DNA of 64,000 nt from Setophaga petechia (GCA_024362935.1 JANCRA010000008.1:34318557-34382556); one strand, 5' to 3'; counted from the first letter of the stretch, positions 24,701 to 38,562 are shown. The notes: generated by a model not told the origin, from the letters alone. Numbers and translations: made by a program.

Positions 24701-27700
24701 TTGTGAGGCAAATACTTCCCTTCTGTTACTCTAGGCATGCCTGAATTCCCAGAGTGTCAGGAATATTGTTGTGATGAAAGGTGAACACAGTTTCAATCCG
24801 TGCCACTTAGAATTTTTTTTTCACTACAACAATTATTTTTTTATTTTAAAGTGTCAGAAAGAATCTAATAATTATAAAACAGCACTCCTCTAGCCAATCA
24901 CTCACTACAAAAATGTATGAAACTAAGTTTGAAAATTTTTTTTGAAAAAAACCCCCCCGAACTTGCTGTTATGGCCAGTTTCTTCCAAGATACCACAGAG
25001 TATGGTGGTGCTCATTTCCTACTATGAGTAGTTCATTCTGTCTGTCTTTTGTTGGAAGGAAATAACCTGAATTTCTGACACCTTGGTAGAAAATCTTAAC
25101 ACATGAGTCCAGCTGACTTGCAGCCACACAGATTCATTCCTGCTCAGTCAGGGCAGGGCAAAGGAAGCTGAGGAAGGAGGTCCAGTGAAAGCTAGGAAAA
25201 TCTGCTGAGGCCTCTTTTTGGCTTAGGTTTGCACTAGGGAAGTGGAGCAATCTTTGCATCAGGTTTTCCCTCAGTGAAGCTGGAGGTGTTGAATGCTATG
25301 AGGACCACAGTGGAGATGAAAAGTGATGAATTCAGGTAATTGAAGCCAAGCTAATAGCAGACAGATAGATGAACCCAGTGCTGGGGAGTAATTGACAATG
25401 CAGCATCTTCTCTGTTGCTTATGTTTTTCCCTGCTTCAATATGATCTTTCAGAATTGCTATACTGATTACTGTTCCCTTTCACTGTCTCTAGAGATAAGT
25501 TTATTTCTGGCATATCTTTACAGGAAAATTATTTCCTCAGGTCCAATAGATGGATTTCAACTTTGATATTCCATTAGCATTAGATTCCCTGTGGTGAAAG
25601 GGAGGAGGGTTTAGCTTTTATCTCTTCTGCTGTTAGAATTCCTTTCTTTCCCAAAAGAATATGTCCAGCACATGAAAAAATTAAAAATGAATGTTATAGA
25701 ATATATTCTGTGTTATTGAGATACCTCTTGGTTGTTATACAAAATTTCAAGTCCTAAAGTATCAGAATAAATCTATCAATATATATTTATATTATTTTAA
25801 CAGAACTGTTTTGACATTTCTACTTTAGTCTAATTCTTGCTAAATTTATTTGTCGCATTTATGTATTCAGAAATACTTACCACCCAGATCTTATACATGT
25901 GCAGGCAGATGAAAAAGATTCTTGAGTTTTTATCTCTTGTTTTTTTTCACAGTTTAAGCATAGGATTGAAAATCCTTTAAAGCAGATATTTCTATTCTAC
26001 TCCTTGCTTACTTTAACTAATTTAATTTAACAGTAAAAAATCCTGACCATCAACCTGTAATTAAATTGTGTCAGTCTTGTGGAACCAAGAATAACATAAA
26101 ATTATTGGTTTTGGCATTTGACTAAAATTGCAAGTAATCCTCCTTCTTTTTGTTCAATTTTACAGTTAGAAAAGTCAGGAAAGATAGTGGCTTGCCAAAA
26201 TAAATGTGTCAGAAGATAAAGGCTAGTCTCAAGCTTGAACTAGCAAGGTATAGTAAATTATTTAATTAAATTATGCTGTAGGAGTACTCATGGTCTGCAA
26301 AAAAAGCTGTAATTTCGAGTCATTCTGCAGTTTTAGATGTCCAGTGTGAAAATGATGCTCCTCTGATGGAAGAATGCAATATATTCATAGCACACAAAGC
26401 CTTATAATGAGTTAATAAGAACCCAGGATTGTATGCCCAGTATTATGTCAAATAATTGCTTTATTATTGGTACACTATATTTTCCTTGGACTTCATGGAG
26501 CTGAAAGACTTAATAACTGTAACAAACGTTAACAGCTACATAAAAAATGTTATTTTTACTACTGTTTGTATTTCAAAGAAGCTGTTTTCCTTGTTCAAAG
26601 TTACTGGAATGTTCCTTGGGGAATAAGATTAGTGTGGTCCAATCTGCCATAGCTCTATACCTTCTTCCAGACATGCACTTCAGGTCTCTGGAGGGTGCCT
26701 TTATTTTCTGTTAGCAGTCCATGTTCAAATACTCCATGCCATTGTTAGGATGTATTAAATGCAAAATACCAAATCTTGATCAAAACTTTACATTGAAACT
26801 TGGGGAGGGGGAATTCAAATACTCCTTTGTTAAGCAAAAATTTAATTTTTATGGGAAATGGTCTTTACTCTTGAAAATTTTGAAAAGCTAAGGATCAAGA
26901 AAGATATTTTACTGCATAGTGTAGTCACAGGAAAGCTACTCAGATAAACCATTTGCAACCTGGGTTTGCATGCACTTGACTTCTTTCTTTGTGTATGTCT
27001 CAAAAACCTGACTGGATTCCAACACTGGACAGTGGACATAAACCCTCTCTGTATGTAAGCATGTATGATGTTATCAGCCATCTCACATAGCACCAGTGAA
27101 TAACTAGAGCTTTCAAAGCAAGAAGAAATATATTCCTTTAATCTCTTTAATTAATTCCTTTAATCATGAGTTTAGTCTCATGAGAGTAACTTTCTCATTA
27201 TTGTACAAACAGTAGCCTTTTCGTAGCACAAATCAGTGATTCTGAGAATAAAAAACAATTCATGGCCAAGCTAGAGGTGAGCAAAGTAAAACTCATAAAG
27301 AGTTTATGTGAGAGTATTTGAAAAATTGTGTATCTAGCAATTTCTACTCTGCCAGTTAGATCACTACTTAGATGATAATAATCACTGTGGTAATCAGTAT
27401 TAATTATCCCAAGTACTGCCAAGTTAGGAAACTCTTGGTTTTATTGCAAAGAAAGATGAAACATGAAAACAAATTTGAAAAGAAAAAAGTCCTTAGAACC
27501 CAACTTTTTTTTTCTTTCTTCCGCTCCTTTTTTACTTCTCGCATGTACAAGTCACTAATTAGAATATCTCATTAATGGGAGACTCCTGCTCAGTAATTCT
27601 TTAAGTATTGCATAGAGGCTTGCAAAACATCCATATCAGATAAAAGCTTGCCTGCTTTTGCAAAAGGTGTTAATCTGTTCAATCTGCTTTATATAAAGTC

Positions 27701-28683
27701 CTGCTCGCAGGTAGCAAAAATGACTTCTACTTTTAAGATTGCAACTACACGTATATTTAAGAATTGTTTAGAAAAAGTATAGCCATAAAAAACCTTTAGG
27801 CAAAGCTACCTGCAAAACCTTTAAAAATAGGAAGATAGGCGGCTTATGACAAAAAGGTTGTTCTGCTGCTCTACTTAGAGGTAGAATTTGATGGAAAACT
27901 GTGGGTGCTCTTGGATTATCCAAAAATGTTCTGGCCCAGCACATATTTTCCCCCCATGTTTAGCCACTGTTTAGGGAATAGATTGTCCCTTTACAAGTTG
28001 GTTAAAAACAATCAAAAAGGACAACATTGAAAACTAGTTACAACTTCCTGCTTGGGAACTGATTTCCATTTTGCAGATTTTTGGTACATATCTACTTTAA
28101 TGCCGTATTTTAGGTCACCATTTGTGACCTCAACACTCACATGTTGGTGCCACTCAGGACTTCAGATCGTTTTTCAGCAGATTCTGTGCAGCTGATACAG
28201 GACTTTTCCCCAGTCCAAAGCTGACAACTCATATGATGCTTGCAGAAAATTTTTTCAAAACAAGCCAGCAGAGAAAGGATGTGGGGTGGGATGAAAAAGA
28301 CACATTTGTGAAAATGTCTCCTCTGGCGGCATTTGCCTCTCAGTCTCTCTGCTCTCCAGCTCAGGGTTCTCCACTACTCCTGCTATGGATGTTGATGTCT
28401 TATTCTAAGGAGCAGATGCCCTGCACAGACCTCTGCTCCCAAGCCCAGCACACATGCCTGGGAAAGGTGCCAGCACATCACAGCAGATACGGAAGCTCAG
28501 CATCTATGGAGGACAGGAGGATAGTGAAAGCAAGAGTTATTGCTGCAAATGGGATATTAAACCTGCCAAGGAGAGGTCTCATATGCCCAGATTTTAGGCA
28601 AGATCCAGGCCAAATTTGCCGCTAAAATCCCTCAATTTTTAACTCTATCCACTAAGGTTGTACTTATTACTTAAAAAAACCCC
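21786..28683. other. AT-rich non-coding stretch; GC-richer block near 28.3 kb
   Basis: No repeat family is recognised. Around 28317-28620 the base composition becomes richer in G and C and a 130-codon plus-strand frame is open (28233-28625). Its product has no domain I recognise and no clear splice or start context, so I do not call it a gene. An A6-C7 run occurs at about 24946-24958. Confidence 0.5.
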
Positions 28684-28740
28684 CAAAACAACAACAACAA
28701 CGAAAAACCACTAAAAAACAAACAAACAAACAAACAAAAA
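28684..28740 (+). repeat. AAC/AAAC simple repeat
   Basis: (AAC)n at about 28686-28701 is followed, after a short gap, by (AAAC)n at about 28713-28738. It is A-rich and could be the trace of a retroposed tail, but no retroelement body is recognised beside it. Confidence 0.9.
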
Positions 28741-31700
28741 AACTCCTAACCAAAACACCCAGGCATCAAACCTTCATATTTAAAAACCCAGGGAAACTAT
28801 GAGCAGCAGGCAGTGTAAGATACTGGAAGGAATATTTTGTCATAGATGGAGTTGCTCTTCCATTTGACTGCTAGACTAAATCCCTTTCATCTGGGACAAG
28901 GGTTCCTGCAGTGACAAAAACTGAAGTCCAGATATTGTATTTTGATCCTAGTGGTTTGAAAATCAAAAGAAAGTAGCATATAAATTATTTTTAGCATCCT
29001 CTTTCATTCTTTAAAAAGTTAATACATTTGGCTTTTTTTTTAACACGGTGGTGGGATATTTTTTCGTTTTCCTTCTTATTTTCTACCTAATTTTGTGTAT
29101 TATAAAAGCTGTTCCTCAAAGAAGTATCTAAAATAAAGTATGAAAGAGAAACAGCCATTGAAGTGACCTAATGTGCTACAGTCACATGAATAAATGGCAG
29201 GTTTTATATCTGAGAAATGCAGTCTGTTATTTTTCTTTCTAGTCCAGTATTTTGTTGTCTGACTTAGTTCTGAGTGCTTATTTCTGAAACATAATTGTTG
29301 TTCTGAAGGGGTTTTTCTGCTCTGTGTTTTGTTCTGAAATAGTAATTATCACTTCAGGGACGATGGTGAGAAATGCGCCATTCCTTCTCAAGAATAATTC
29401 TCACCCACCATAAACCACACTAAGCAGTTTCTATCAACTATTAAAAATTTAAAAGAGACACATTTCTAGCTCAGTGGTTTATATTTTGGAAACTTTTTAC
29501 CTTTGTAGTCAAATAATGCTCCTCTTGATTCATTTTACAAGATTAGCTTCATTTTATGACCTTTGACTTCCAGCTAATAAAGCAAGAAGTCTTTTAAGGG
29601 TTCCTTTGACTCCAAGTTAATTTGATTTCACGTCACCTGAGAATTTTAAAACATACTAGTTTTTAGAATATATTTCAGAAGTCAGAAGTTATATGAACTG
29701 TGGTCTAGTGTCTGTGCTCATAGGTTTTCAGAAAAATTTCTCTGGAATAATGCATGAAGGAATAGTTCTCTGGTAATATGAAATTTCTCCGCTAAAGTAC
29801 CCTGCTCTGCAATAAACTGTTGAACTAATTGAAGGATAAAATCCATAATTAATCCTTTTTATTTTATTAAGTTTCTTTTTATAATCCCTTTCACAGCCAT
29901 GTACTAGTTAGCTCTAAGCTTATGTTACACTGAGTACAGAGGCAAATCCTATCCTAGGATAATGGTTCTGCATTAATAGGAAACTACTTACTCCACATAA
30001 GAATCAATTTTATAATTGCATTAAAATGCAGTTGAAGTAAAACTAGAAAAATACCAAGCAAAACAATTTGCCTGTGCTTGTTATGTTTCCCTTATGTTAT
30101 GCTGATATGTCATCCTACTGGTCAACACAGAGCTGAATGTTTGTGAGCATGTTTTACACTTTGGGAGAGAATAGATTAATTCTGGAATTGCACCTATTCA
30201 CTATTAATGAATTTTTCAATTTTTATTTTTGTTTGATTATAGTCCTGAAAAATTCCCTGTCGTGTGTAGAACCATGAGGATAATATTTATTTCCTGAAAA
30301 TTAACACAAGAAAACAAGCAAATGTCTCAGGTATTTTCCCATTTGGTTGACAGCTATCGGGGAAGAACACATGTGTGTAACCACACACAAAGATGAGCTG
30401 CAATTCCCTTGGAAGGTTTCTTCAATGCAATATGCTAGCTATGAAAACCCCACAGATGCATAGTTCTCTCTTCTTCCTATATTAATCTTGTAGTAATCTC
30501 TGTGAATCCTTACAATGGAGTTTTGCAATATAGAGTTAAGCACTAGGACACTAAAGCATTCAGTATGAGGCCATACCACTGGGGCTCCGAAGTAAAAGTT
30601 TGAGTCTAATCTTTCTTTAAGTCTGTGCTATTCAATATACTCTTTGCTCAATACTTTTTAGTGCTTTAACTCCTCTAGGCTTCTGTGTTCCTCCCTGCAC
30701 TTAATTACCAACGCTTGACTTTCTCAAAGAAACCTGTCTCCATGTAAATAATTCACCAAAACATTTATGAGCCAAATTTTCCATGCTACATCTTAAATAA
30801 TCACTGAAATAGGGTAGTGCTTTATATAGCTGGCTGGATAACTTGCCTTTTTAGCTATCATGTTATTGATTTCTTTCTTAAAAAGCAATGTAGATAGACA
30901 TAACTTGATATGTTAGAGCAATTTTGGCTAAAAAAGGGAAGCAGAAGTAGTTTAAAATGAAGTGGTAATTCAATGCACAAGTTCTATACATATTTAAATC
31001 ATTTTAATATGATTAGAAATTTCAGCTTTATTATAAAAAATAATATAACTGCTTACCCCACAAGCATTTTCTTTTTAATTATTCATGCATTCTCTCTCTT
31101 TGCTCTTTTCTATTTGTGTGGGAAGTTGGATGCTTTTTGGATTTTCTTATATTTAGAATAGCTTTCTGGATTCCTGTAGCATATATTATGCATTAGCTGA
31201 AAATGTAGCTTCTGTGACTAGTCACAGTCTCTTAAGAATAAGTTAAAACACTCCTAAGACTCAAGATAAGCAGTCTGGATATGAATAGTAAGAAATGTAT
31301 GGGATGCTTTGATTTTGGTTAGAACCATCCCCATTTTGAAATTTTGAGTACTGAAGGTGTTGATACAGTAAAGTTTGGCTTGTGCCAGTTTTATTATTGC
31401 TTTATGCTACATTGCCATCTCTTAGATTGGGAGAAGCTTCTCTTAACATTCTGTCCAGTGTGACTGAAGGAGTATTCTGAATACTCCAGGTGTTCATTGG
31501 TTTCTTTACTGTGATAAATAACCTGTTGTGTTCTAAAAACACTTGCAAGTGAAATCACTTTCAGCTCTTTCATGTGCCATGTCATATAAAAAGGTTTCAA
31601 ATAAATAGGATCAATATTTATAGATGTTTTGAAGATTTAAATTGATATCTAATTTTGTTCCCTAGTAACTCCTATTAGTATAGTTTTCCATTTTATTTTT

Positions 31701-33032
31701 AATCTTATCCATAACAAGCAAGTTTTTATTCCTGCAGAGAAAGGAAACTTATACCTGAGAGGTAAAATTATGCTTGAAGGAAACATAATTCTTCAAGTTT
31801 TGTGGAGTGTCAAGGTTCCATTTTGGTCCATTCAAATCAGCAAACAAAAGCTCTGAAGTCTGTGGTTAGTGCAGTATAAATAAGAAGCTAAAAAAAGAAA
31901 AAAAAAAGAGAGTATTTAAATTGTGTATCTTAAAAAACTGGAGACTGGGACACTGTGATGCAGTTTTTGGTTGTAAGGTAAGGACTAAGAAATCCTTAAG
32001 CTCTCATAGTGCTTAATCTAGCACTATGCCATTGTACTTCATGTATTTAAGGTCAGAAAATCAATGCTTCTAGCAAAGCATAGATGCTCGTACACCTGCA
32101 CCTTCCTGGCTAAACTTGAAGTCATTTTTGGTTGTTGAAGGAGAGAAGAGAAGGCACAAGGAAAATGCTTTTATTGAGATCTTCCAATGCTTAGAAACTA
32201 AATACATAGGAAGCTTAGATTTTATTACATTGTCTGTAATCATCCAGCATAGTAAAATTAGTGTTTGAATATAACTGTATGTCTGTATATGTGTGGTTCT
32301 AAATAATTTTTCCATGCAGCATAAATAGGGCATAATTATCAGAAAATATGATAGTTGCAATTTGATCTTTCATGTATGAAAATATTTATAATAATTTTAT
32401 ATTCAAAGAATTTTCATTATAGAAAAAAGAAGAAATTTAATATCTGCCTCAGCATTTCATTATTTCATAATTATTCTTGCTTATCTAGTAACTACTAGTA
32501 TTAGAAATTTCTAGTGTTAGAGAAATCCTCTTTTTAGAACAGATTTTTTTTTGTAAAAACAAGTTACTTAGTTTCATCCCTTTAAATATTTCAGCAAATC
32601 ATATGTCACTATAAATATATGTTCTATATGTCACTTCCCATTTTAAGAAGATTTATTTGAGTTTGAGTAGAAGCACTTTATCCTCAATGGGTGGCTGCTC
32701 ACAAAAACTTCTGCATGGATAATTGGCTCCTGAAGAAGGCTGAAACAAAAGTGGCCCTTGGCTAATCTGGACCAAATACATCATGTAAAAACAGCATCAC
32801 ATTCTCATGTCTGAACACACAGCAGATATTCTAGATGGCCTATGGAAGCCATTCTGAAGGGATAGGAAAACATGACTGGCACTGATGCAGATCCATGTTA
32901 TTCAGTTGCATAAAACATGAATATGACATGATTTTGCTGATTGGTAAAAAAGACAGGAGCAGGGGAGACTTTATTTTTCAAATATTGTTTACTTGATATA
33001 TTGGACAATTGGATCTGTAAACTCTCCACTTT
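28741..33032. other. AT-rich non-coding stretch, nothing recognised
   Basis: Low-GC sequence without an identified repeat or gene. Open frames here are at most 96 codons and carry no recognisable domain. Confidence 0.55.
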
Positions 33033-33038
33033 GTCAAC
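33033..33038. repeat. left 6-bp target-site duplication of the solo LTR
   Basis: 'gtcaac' here versus 'gtctac' at 33455-33460: five of six bases agree. This is the size expected for class II (ERVK-type) retroviral integration, with one later substitution. Confidence 0.6.
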
Positions 33039-33454
33039 TGTGGCATTCACATTTTCTGAAAATCCCTCCCATTGCCCAGGATTTTCTCCTAGGAAGCTGA
33101 GAAGCCTCAGAGAAAAAAGAAAACAATTTTTATCTCATTTTCTTCTCCTGTGTTTTGCTCATCTGGAATGTGCTTGGAGATTGTTTACCCGCAGACGTTT
33201 CATTGGATTCTGGTGAGTTGTTTTCACCCACTGGCCAATCAGTGCCAAGCTGTGCCGAGACTCTGGAAAGAATCACGAGTTTTCATTATTATCTTTTTAG
33301 CATTGTGTAAGTATCCTTTCTGTATTCTTTATTATAGCATAGTGTAGTACTCTTTAATATAAAATAGTATCATAAAATAATAAATTAGCCTTCTGAGAAC
33401 ATGGAGTCAGATGCACCATTCCTTCCTTTGTCGGGGCACCTCGCAAATACAATA
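33039..33454 (+). mobile_element. solo LTR of an avian endogenous retrovirus, ERVK-like by its 6-bp duplication
   Basis: A 416-bp element beginning TGTGGCATTC and ending ATACAATA. I recognise it as a repeat common in songbird genomes: 'ggaagctgagaagcctcaga' at 33093-33112, 'gagattgtttaccc' near 33177, 'actggccaatcagtgccaag' near 33230, 'aataataaattagccttctg' near 33376, 'gaacatggagtcagat' near 33397 and 'gtcggggcacc' near 33430. Regulatory signals proper to an LTR are visible: a CCAAT box at 33235-33239, an inverted one at 33202-33206, and an AATAAA polyadenylation signal at 33379-33384. A 6-bp imperfect target duplication flanks it and no retroviral interior adjoins, so it is a solo LTR left by recombination between the two LTRs of a provirus. 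The canonical 3' CA has become TA. The family name and class are from memory plus duplication length. Confidence 0.75.
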
Positions 33455-33460
33455 GTCTAC
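33455..33460. repeat. right 6-bp target-site duplication of the solo LTR
   Basis: 'gtctac', pairing with 'gtcaac' at 33033-33038, with one mismatch. Confidence 0.6.
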
Positions 33461-36419
33461 CAAGACATTCTTGCCTTTATTTCCTCAAAGATATGTGCTA
33501 ATGTCTCTTTAGAGTGCCATAAAATGGCTCCAAGTTCCAGGCGGGGTCCAGGGAGTTCCCAAGGTGCCCTGCAATGGCAGGGGTTCATGCCGCCATGGGA
33601 CTTGAAAATCCTCAAAGACAAACTCCCTTTTGATTTCCTAGTTCTTTGTGCAATTCTTTGGGGTTTTATGATACTGAAAGAGGTAGACTCTTTCTCCTTT
33701 TTTAGAGGAGAGAAAGAGAGGATTGTAAAGGAGCGAAGACAATACTGTTTTCTGCATGGAAAACAGCAAGTTTATATGATTTTAGCTAGCGTAACTGAAT
33801 AGGAAGTTGCAGACAAATTTGGACCTTTTTTCAGACTCCAAAATATATTCTGGACAAGCCTAAAAATTAATAACTATGTAGACAGAGATATATACTTCTT
33901 TTTTTTTTTTTTTTTCCCGAGTAATGAATTACTGAGAGAGAGAAATCCAAGGCCTGAACTATTCTAAAGCTGAGCATTATTGAGAGCTCACTCAGGTTTG
34001 CAGTATTGTCACTGGGTGAGAAGATTTTCTCTGCAGAATATCTGTGATTTCCTTTCTTTATAAGATACTGGACTTCTGTGAATTTGCTATAGCTCTGCTG
34101 AAGCCATATGCTGAGTTCTTGGCAAATAGATTATATTAGCTTTTATAAAGATTATCCACAGTAGTGGTGGGAGCCTGCCAAGATACTTCTCTGACATGAT
34201 CGTCTTTGCCTACCAACTTCTTGCTACGAGTTATGTCATGGTTGTTGAGCTTCTGGAAACAATATTTTCTATTTTTAAAAATTTCAGAAAAAAGGATATT
34301 AAACTCCAGTCACTATTCACTGAGTGCTATATGGTTGTTGCTGCATGTTACCCCATAATGATTGAGGGAATGAATAGAGTGTCATTCCCAAATCCATATC
34401 AACTTTTTCAATCAACTTTTATGTGCTGACTGTCCTTGATTCATAAGAGCAATGCAATGATTAATGTTGTTACAGTAAAAGGGAAAAAAAAAAACCAAAC
34501 ATGCTGATGACCACAGTTGCCATGTATCAAATGACACACCATCTGGTAAACAGGTCATTGAAAGATTTTATATGCCCAGTGTATCCATGACACAAGCTAA
34601 CTTGACAACATTGACTGAATAATTTAATCTTGCCACTTTATAAAGTAGTTTCTAAAATAATAAATTGCTAGAGCTTAGCATGTTACTGAGTTCTCTTTCC
34701 CTAAGATATCTGTGGGTTTGAAACCATCTCCTATTTTCCTATCCCTCCGCAGTGACAGACACTAGTGTGTTCATTAAAGCCTGTCACTCTATGTAGATGT
34801 GCATGATTTTCTGCTTTACCCATTATACAGTAGAGGCTATTAATATAATCCTACCTTTCAAAATCCATAAGCATATAGCAAAAAGAATTATTCTTTTATA
34901 GAGTCTGTTAACACCACATTACCTAGTTGCTCTTAGGGCTCTTTGTGACATTTCTTAAATACTCATAAGTATTCTGACTTTGGCTTTGAGCAAAAAGATT
35001 TGGTGCTGTGAAATGATGATACTTGTGGAAACTGCTCGAGGAAAATTGCAAGGACAGCTCAGCTGTGGGAAGGAACAAGACTGTGTTCATAAAGGCAAGG
35101 ATTTTCCAACACTTGCTTGAAGCTGTTGTGTTCTGCTTGGTATCTACTTCCACTGTGTTGCTGTGCTGCTCTTGGTGAAAACACCCCTGCTCTTGGTTAA
35201 AAGTGATTATGTAAAAAATATGAGCAACAGTTAGCTAAAGGCAACAGGCTGACTCCTTCTGGAAGTCTATTTCTTCCAGTTTGAAAAAGGCAACAAAAGG
35301 GATAAGTGTTAGATTAATTATTTTCATAATTCAGAAATTCCATAAATATTCATTTTGAATATTGATTGAAGAAAAATGGTAACATTTCACCCAGAATGCA
35401 GAATTGGAAGCAGGCTGAAACAGAGGTTCTCACTAAGTCTTCCTTTCAGCATATCCTCCTGCCTGCAGCTGTGGGCTGTGGCAGTAACCAACGTGCCTAA
35501 AGCATTCTCTGTGCACCGTTGGAACAACTAAGGCAGTATAACCTCCTTGGCATGGAGCTTGAAAGGACTGCCACATTAAATTGAAACTGACGTGACCCAG
35601 TCCATTTTAGCTGGAGAAACGGAAGTCCTCCTTCTTCCCTTCCTGTTCCCAAACTGTGAAAAATCCCAAAATTCAAAGGGAACACGTTATATTAGTGAAA
35701 GCTTATTATAGTTTTTGTTTTGTTCAAATATGCCATGGTAGTTTAGCAAGGTCTATAGTCAGGTTTAGAAAAAATTGTTGGAAAATATGATTAGCAGAAT
35801 ACAGGAAATGTCTCATACAATGTCAGTTTTCCAAGTAAGGTAAATCAATCAATGCTGTTTTCTAGCTATTTATTTTATTTTTGTTTTTTTCCTTGGAAAC
35901 AGGAAAGCTGCAGCTTAACTAAGGAAGAATTTCCTAAGTGGTCAGGAGAGATGGTTTGTTTTTTTCTTTTTTCTTCTGCCCACAAGGGAAGGCCTGCTAG
36001 AATATAGATCAACCCAACCTGATAGGTTTTATTTTCTCATTTGAACAGTCCTTTCTAGATTCCTTGCAGACTATCAGAGATTTCTGGGAGATGTTTTAGT
36101 TTTCAAGCTTGAAGCTGTGTTAGTAAGAGATGACTATAAAGGACCAAAAAGGCTAACTAAAGAAATCTGGGTAGTAAAGTTTGACTGCAAAAAAAATCTT
36201 AACCATGAAGACTTGGATTTGACTAGACTGGCCTAGGGTCACTGTCAGCAGGAGTTCCAATAAGCAAGTTTGTTCCAGAAGAAGCCAGAAAACTATGGAT
36301 TAATATTTATTCCTGCCCAGCATCAGCCATTAAAAGAAAGAAATGAACCTTACACTCTGCAAACATGGTGAGCCTTCACCACAAATTGAAATGGATACTA
36401 AATGGAGTTTGCAGAGCTT
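33461..36419. other. AT-rich non-coding stretch, nothing recognised
   Basis: A T-homopolymer lies at about 33900-33916. A 133-codon open frame (33401-33802) begins inside the LTR and runs out of it. It has no recognisable domain and is taken as chance. Confidence 0.5.
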
Positions 36420-36530
36420 ATTATTTATTTAGCGCTGGAGGTGTTCATGGTACATTACAGACATGTAAGAAGACAAGGTCCTTGCCCTAAGGAGCTTGCA
36501 ATCTAAGTTAGATAGAAACAGATAATAAAT
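36420..36530 (-). mobile_element. ancient L2-like LINE/SINE fragment, antisense
   Basis: The plus strand reads 'ttatttatttagcgctggag' from about 36420, 'catggtacattacagacatg' near 36448, 'aagacaaggtccttgcccta' at 36471-36490 and 'aggagcttgcaatctaagtt' at 36491-36510. This layout (lower-case-age repeats with 'aaggtccctgccc...ggagctt.caatcta') is typical of reverse-complemented L2-type 3' ends dispersed in amniote genomes. If correct, it is the oldest element in the window, older than the CR1 and LTR insertions. It has no coding capacity. The exact family (L2, a MIR-like SINE, or another amniote ancient repeat) cannot be settled by eye. Confidence 0.5.
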
Positions 36531-38562
36531 ATAGACTCTGTAGTGAATGAGAGAAAAGACAGGATCACAGATAGATTAAAAAAAAAAAAAAAGGATAGTA
36601 CCCTCAGGAGAACACTTTTTATGGAAGAATTTTTTTTTTTTTTGGTCAGGGCTATGTGTGTGTGTTGGAGTCTTTCACATATTTCTTGCCAGTTTATTTG
36701 GTCATTTTTTTACCTTATTATTTTAGGCTTTTAAAATATCCATATCTGAGCATCAAATAAATAATAATGCCAGTATGCAGTAGAATAAAATCTTTTTAGT
36801 GGTATGTACATATTCAGTGCCAGAAGTATAAGACAAAATTTGAAGCCACTTAGGAGGAAAACAAAATCTTTTAGTCATATACCCAAATCCCTTTTCTCCC
36901 TTTGAAAGTAGAGAAATATCAGATTCTTTTCCATTTCAGTTATTTCATAAATTCCTTAAGCTACAGAGTATTTTGGGTCTTACTTGTAATGAGATTCCTC
37001 TCCCTAATCCCATTTTGGTTATCTGGCATTTTTTGTGTGCAGCTTTTAAAAAGCAAAAAATAAAATTAAATGTAAATTTCTATTCGCTTGTGGAACAACA
37101 GACTAGATCATTATTAATCAAATTTGTTGTTAAAAATTAGGATTGGCTGTTAAGGGAAAGAATGTGAAGATAATGTCTAAAATCAGGTGGTCAAAGGTGT
37201 GGAAGAGTGAAGAACATGCTGAGCCCTGAGTCAGAGGGAGGGGCTGGCACTGCTGTCTCTACCCGGTGAAGAGTTTTTATTCCCTTCAGTAGCTCTGCCT
37301 GGTCACAGAGCACATATGCATTAATCTGCTTGATATTACTGGCTGAGACAATGAAGACCTTTTCAGGAAAAAAAAAATCATCACAATTTTGCAGGTTTCA
37401 AAGTTATTATTGCAAGAATCCATGATGCATTTCCATTATTATTTTTTATTTTGTTGTAGTAGGTCATTAACCAATATTTTTCTATGTAATTTTTCTGATT
37501 ACTATCCTCCACTCTGCAGATACAGGAGACAGCCAAGCCTTGTTAAATGTTAGGAAAGCTGTATTTGTAGGCATAAAATTAAAGAATTTAGGCCAAAGAC
37601 ATATGGTTTGACTTCTGGAATAATTCAAGCTCTAGAATTAATCTTTGCCTGAAGTAAATTATAGTACTTAAAAAAAAAAATCTCCTCCACCTTCCACTCT
37701 TAATTTTCAAATTTTCAGAAATAGAAAGAGTCCAAGAGTAGCTTTAATGATTCTTTGTAATAATGAATTTCCCACAATTTTGGTTAAATGACTTCTTGCT
37801 TTAAATTCCAACTAATTTCAGATATAAATTTATTTAGTTTCAACTTCCAGTGTAAATGAACCACTGAATGAATCACACAATCTTCAACAGAAAATTTGCT
37901 GATGCATTTAGCAAATACATTTCAAGACATATACAGGAATTTTCTCTACTGAACAGATTCACAGTCATGAAATAGGTAAGTGGGCAAGGTTTCTATATTC
38001 TGTGATATTGACTAATAGCAGTAAATACTAAAACTGCAAAACCTTGCAGCCAAGGCTCAGTTTCTGGAATCATCAAACAAAGAGAATGCAAAACAAAGTG
38101 CATGAGACAGCAGGGGGGGGAAAGTACCAACCTTTCTCACATAAATACATACTTGAAAGAGATCTTGAAGTGACCAGAAAAAACCTCTGAAAACATTTAT
38201 TGAGTCTGACAAATAAAAATCAGACATGTCAAATTTTGTATGTCAAATTTTCTGAAGAGATTGGAACAAAATGTAATTATTATGCCACTATATCTATCGT
38301 GTTTCACATCTTGAAACTGCACAATTTCTGTCACCATTCTCAAAAGGATATAGCAGCAAGAGGAAAGGGAAAAGAGTGATTAATTTCATAAAACAGCAAC
38401 CGGCTTTCTTAAAAGCAGAGGTTACAAAGCTCAGCACTCTTTATTCTGTAAAAAGGTGATAAAGGTCTTTAAAACATGGCCATCAGACCAAACCTGGAAA
38501 AAGTAACAGACACTACTTCTCAGAGCAAGTGAACTATCAGCAGCCAATAGTTTGAAGCATTA
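36531..38562. other. AT-rich non-coding stretch with homopolymers
   Basis: A-run at about 36578-36591, T-run at about 36631-36643, A-run at about 37671-37680 and a G8 run at about 38113-38120. Nothing else is recognised. Confidence 0.55.

Noticed and set aside
33401..33802. 133-codon plus-strand frame
   Set aside because: Starts within the solo LTR and runs into flanking DNA. No domain.
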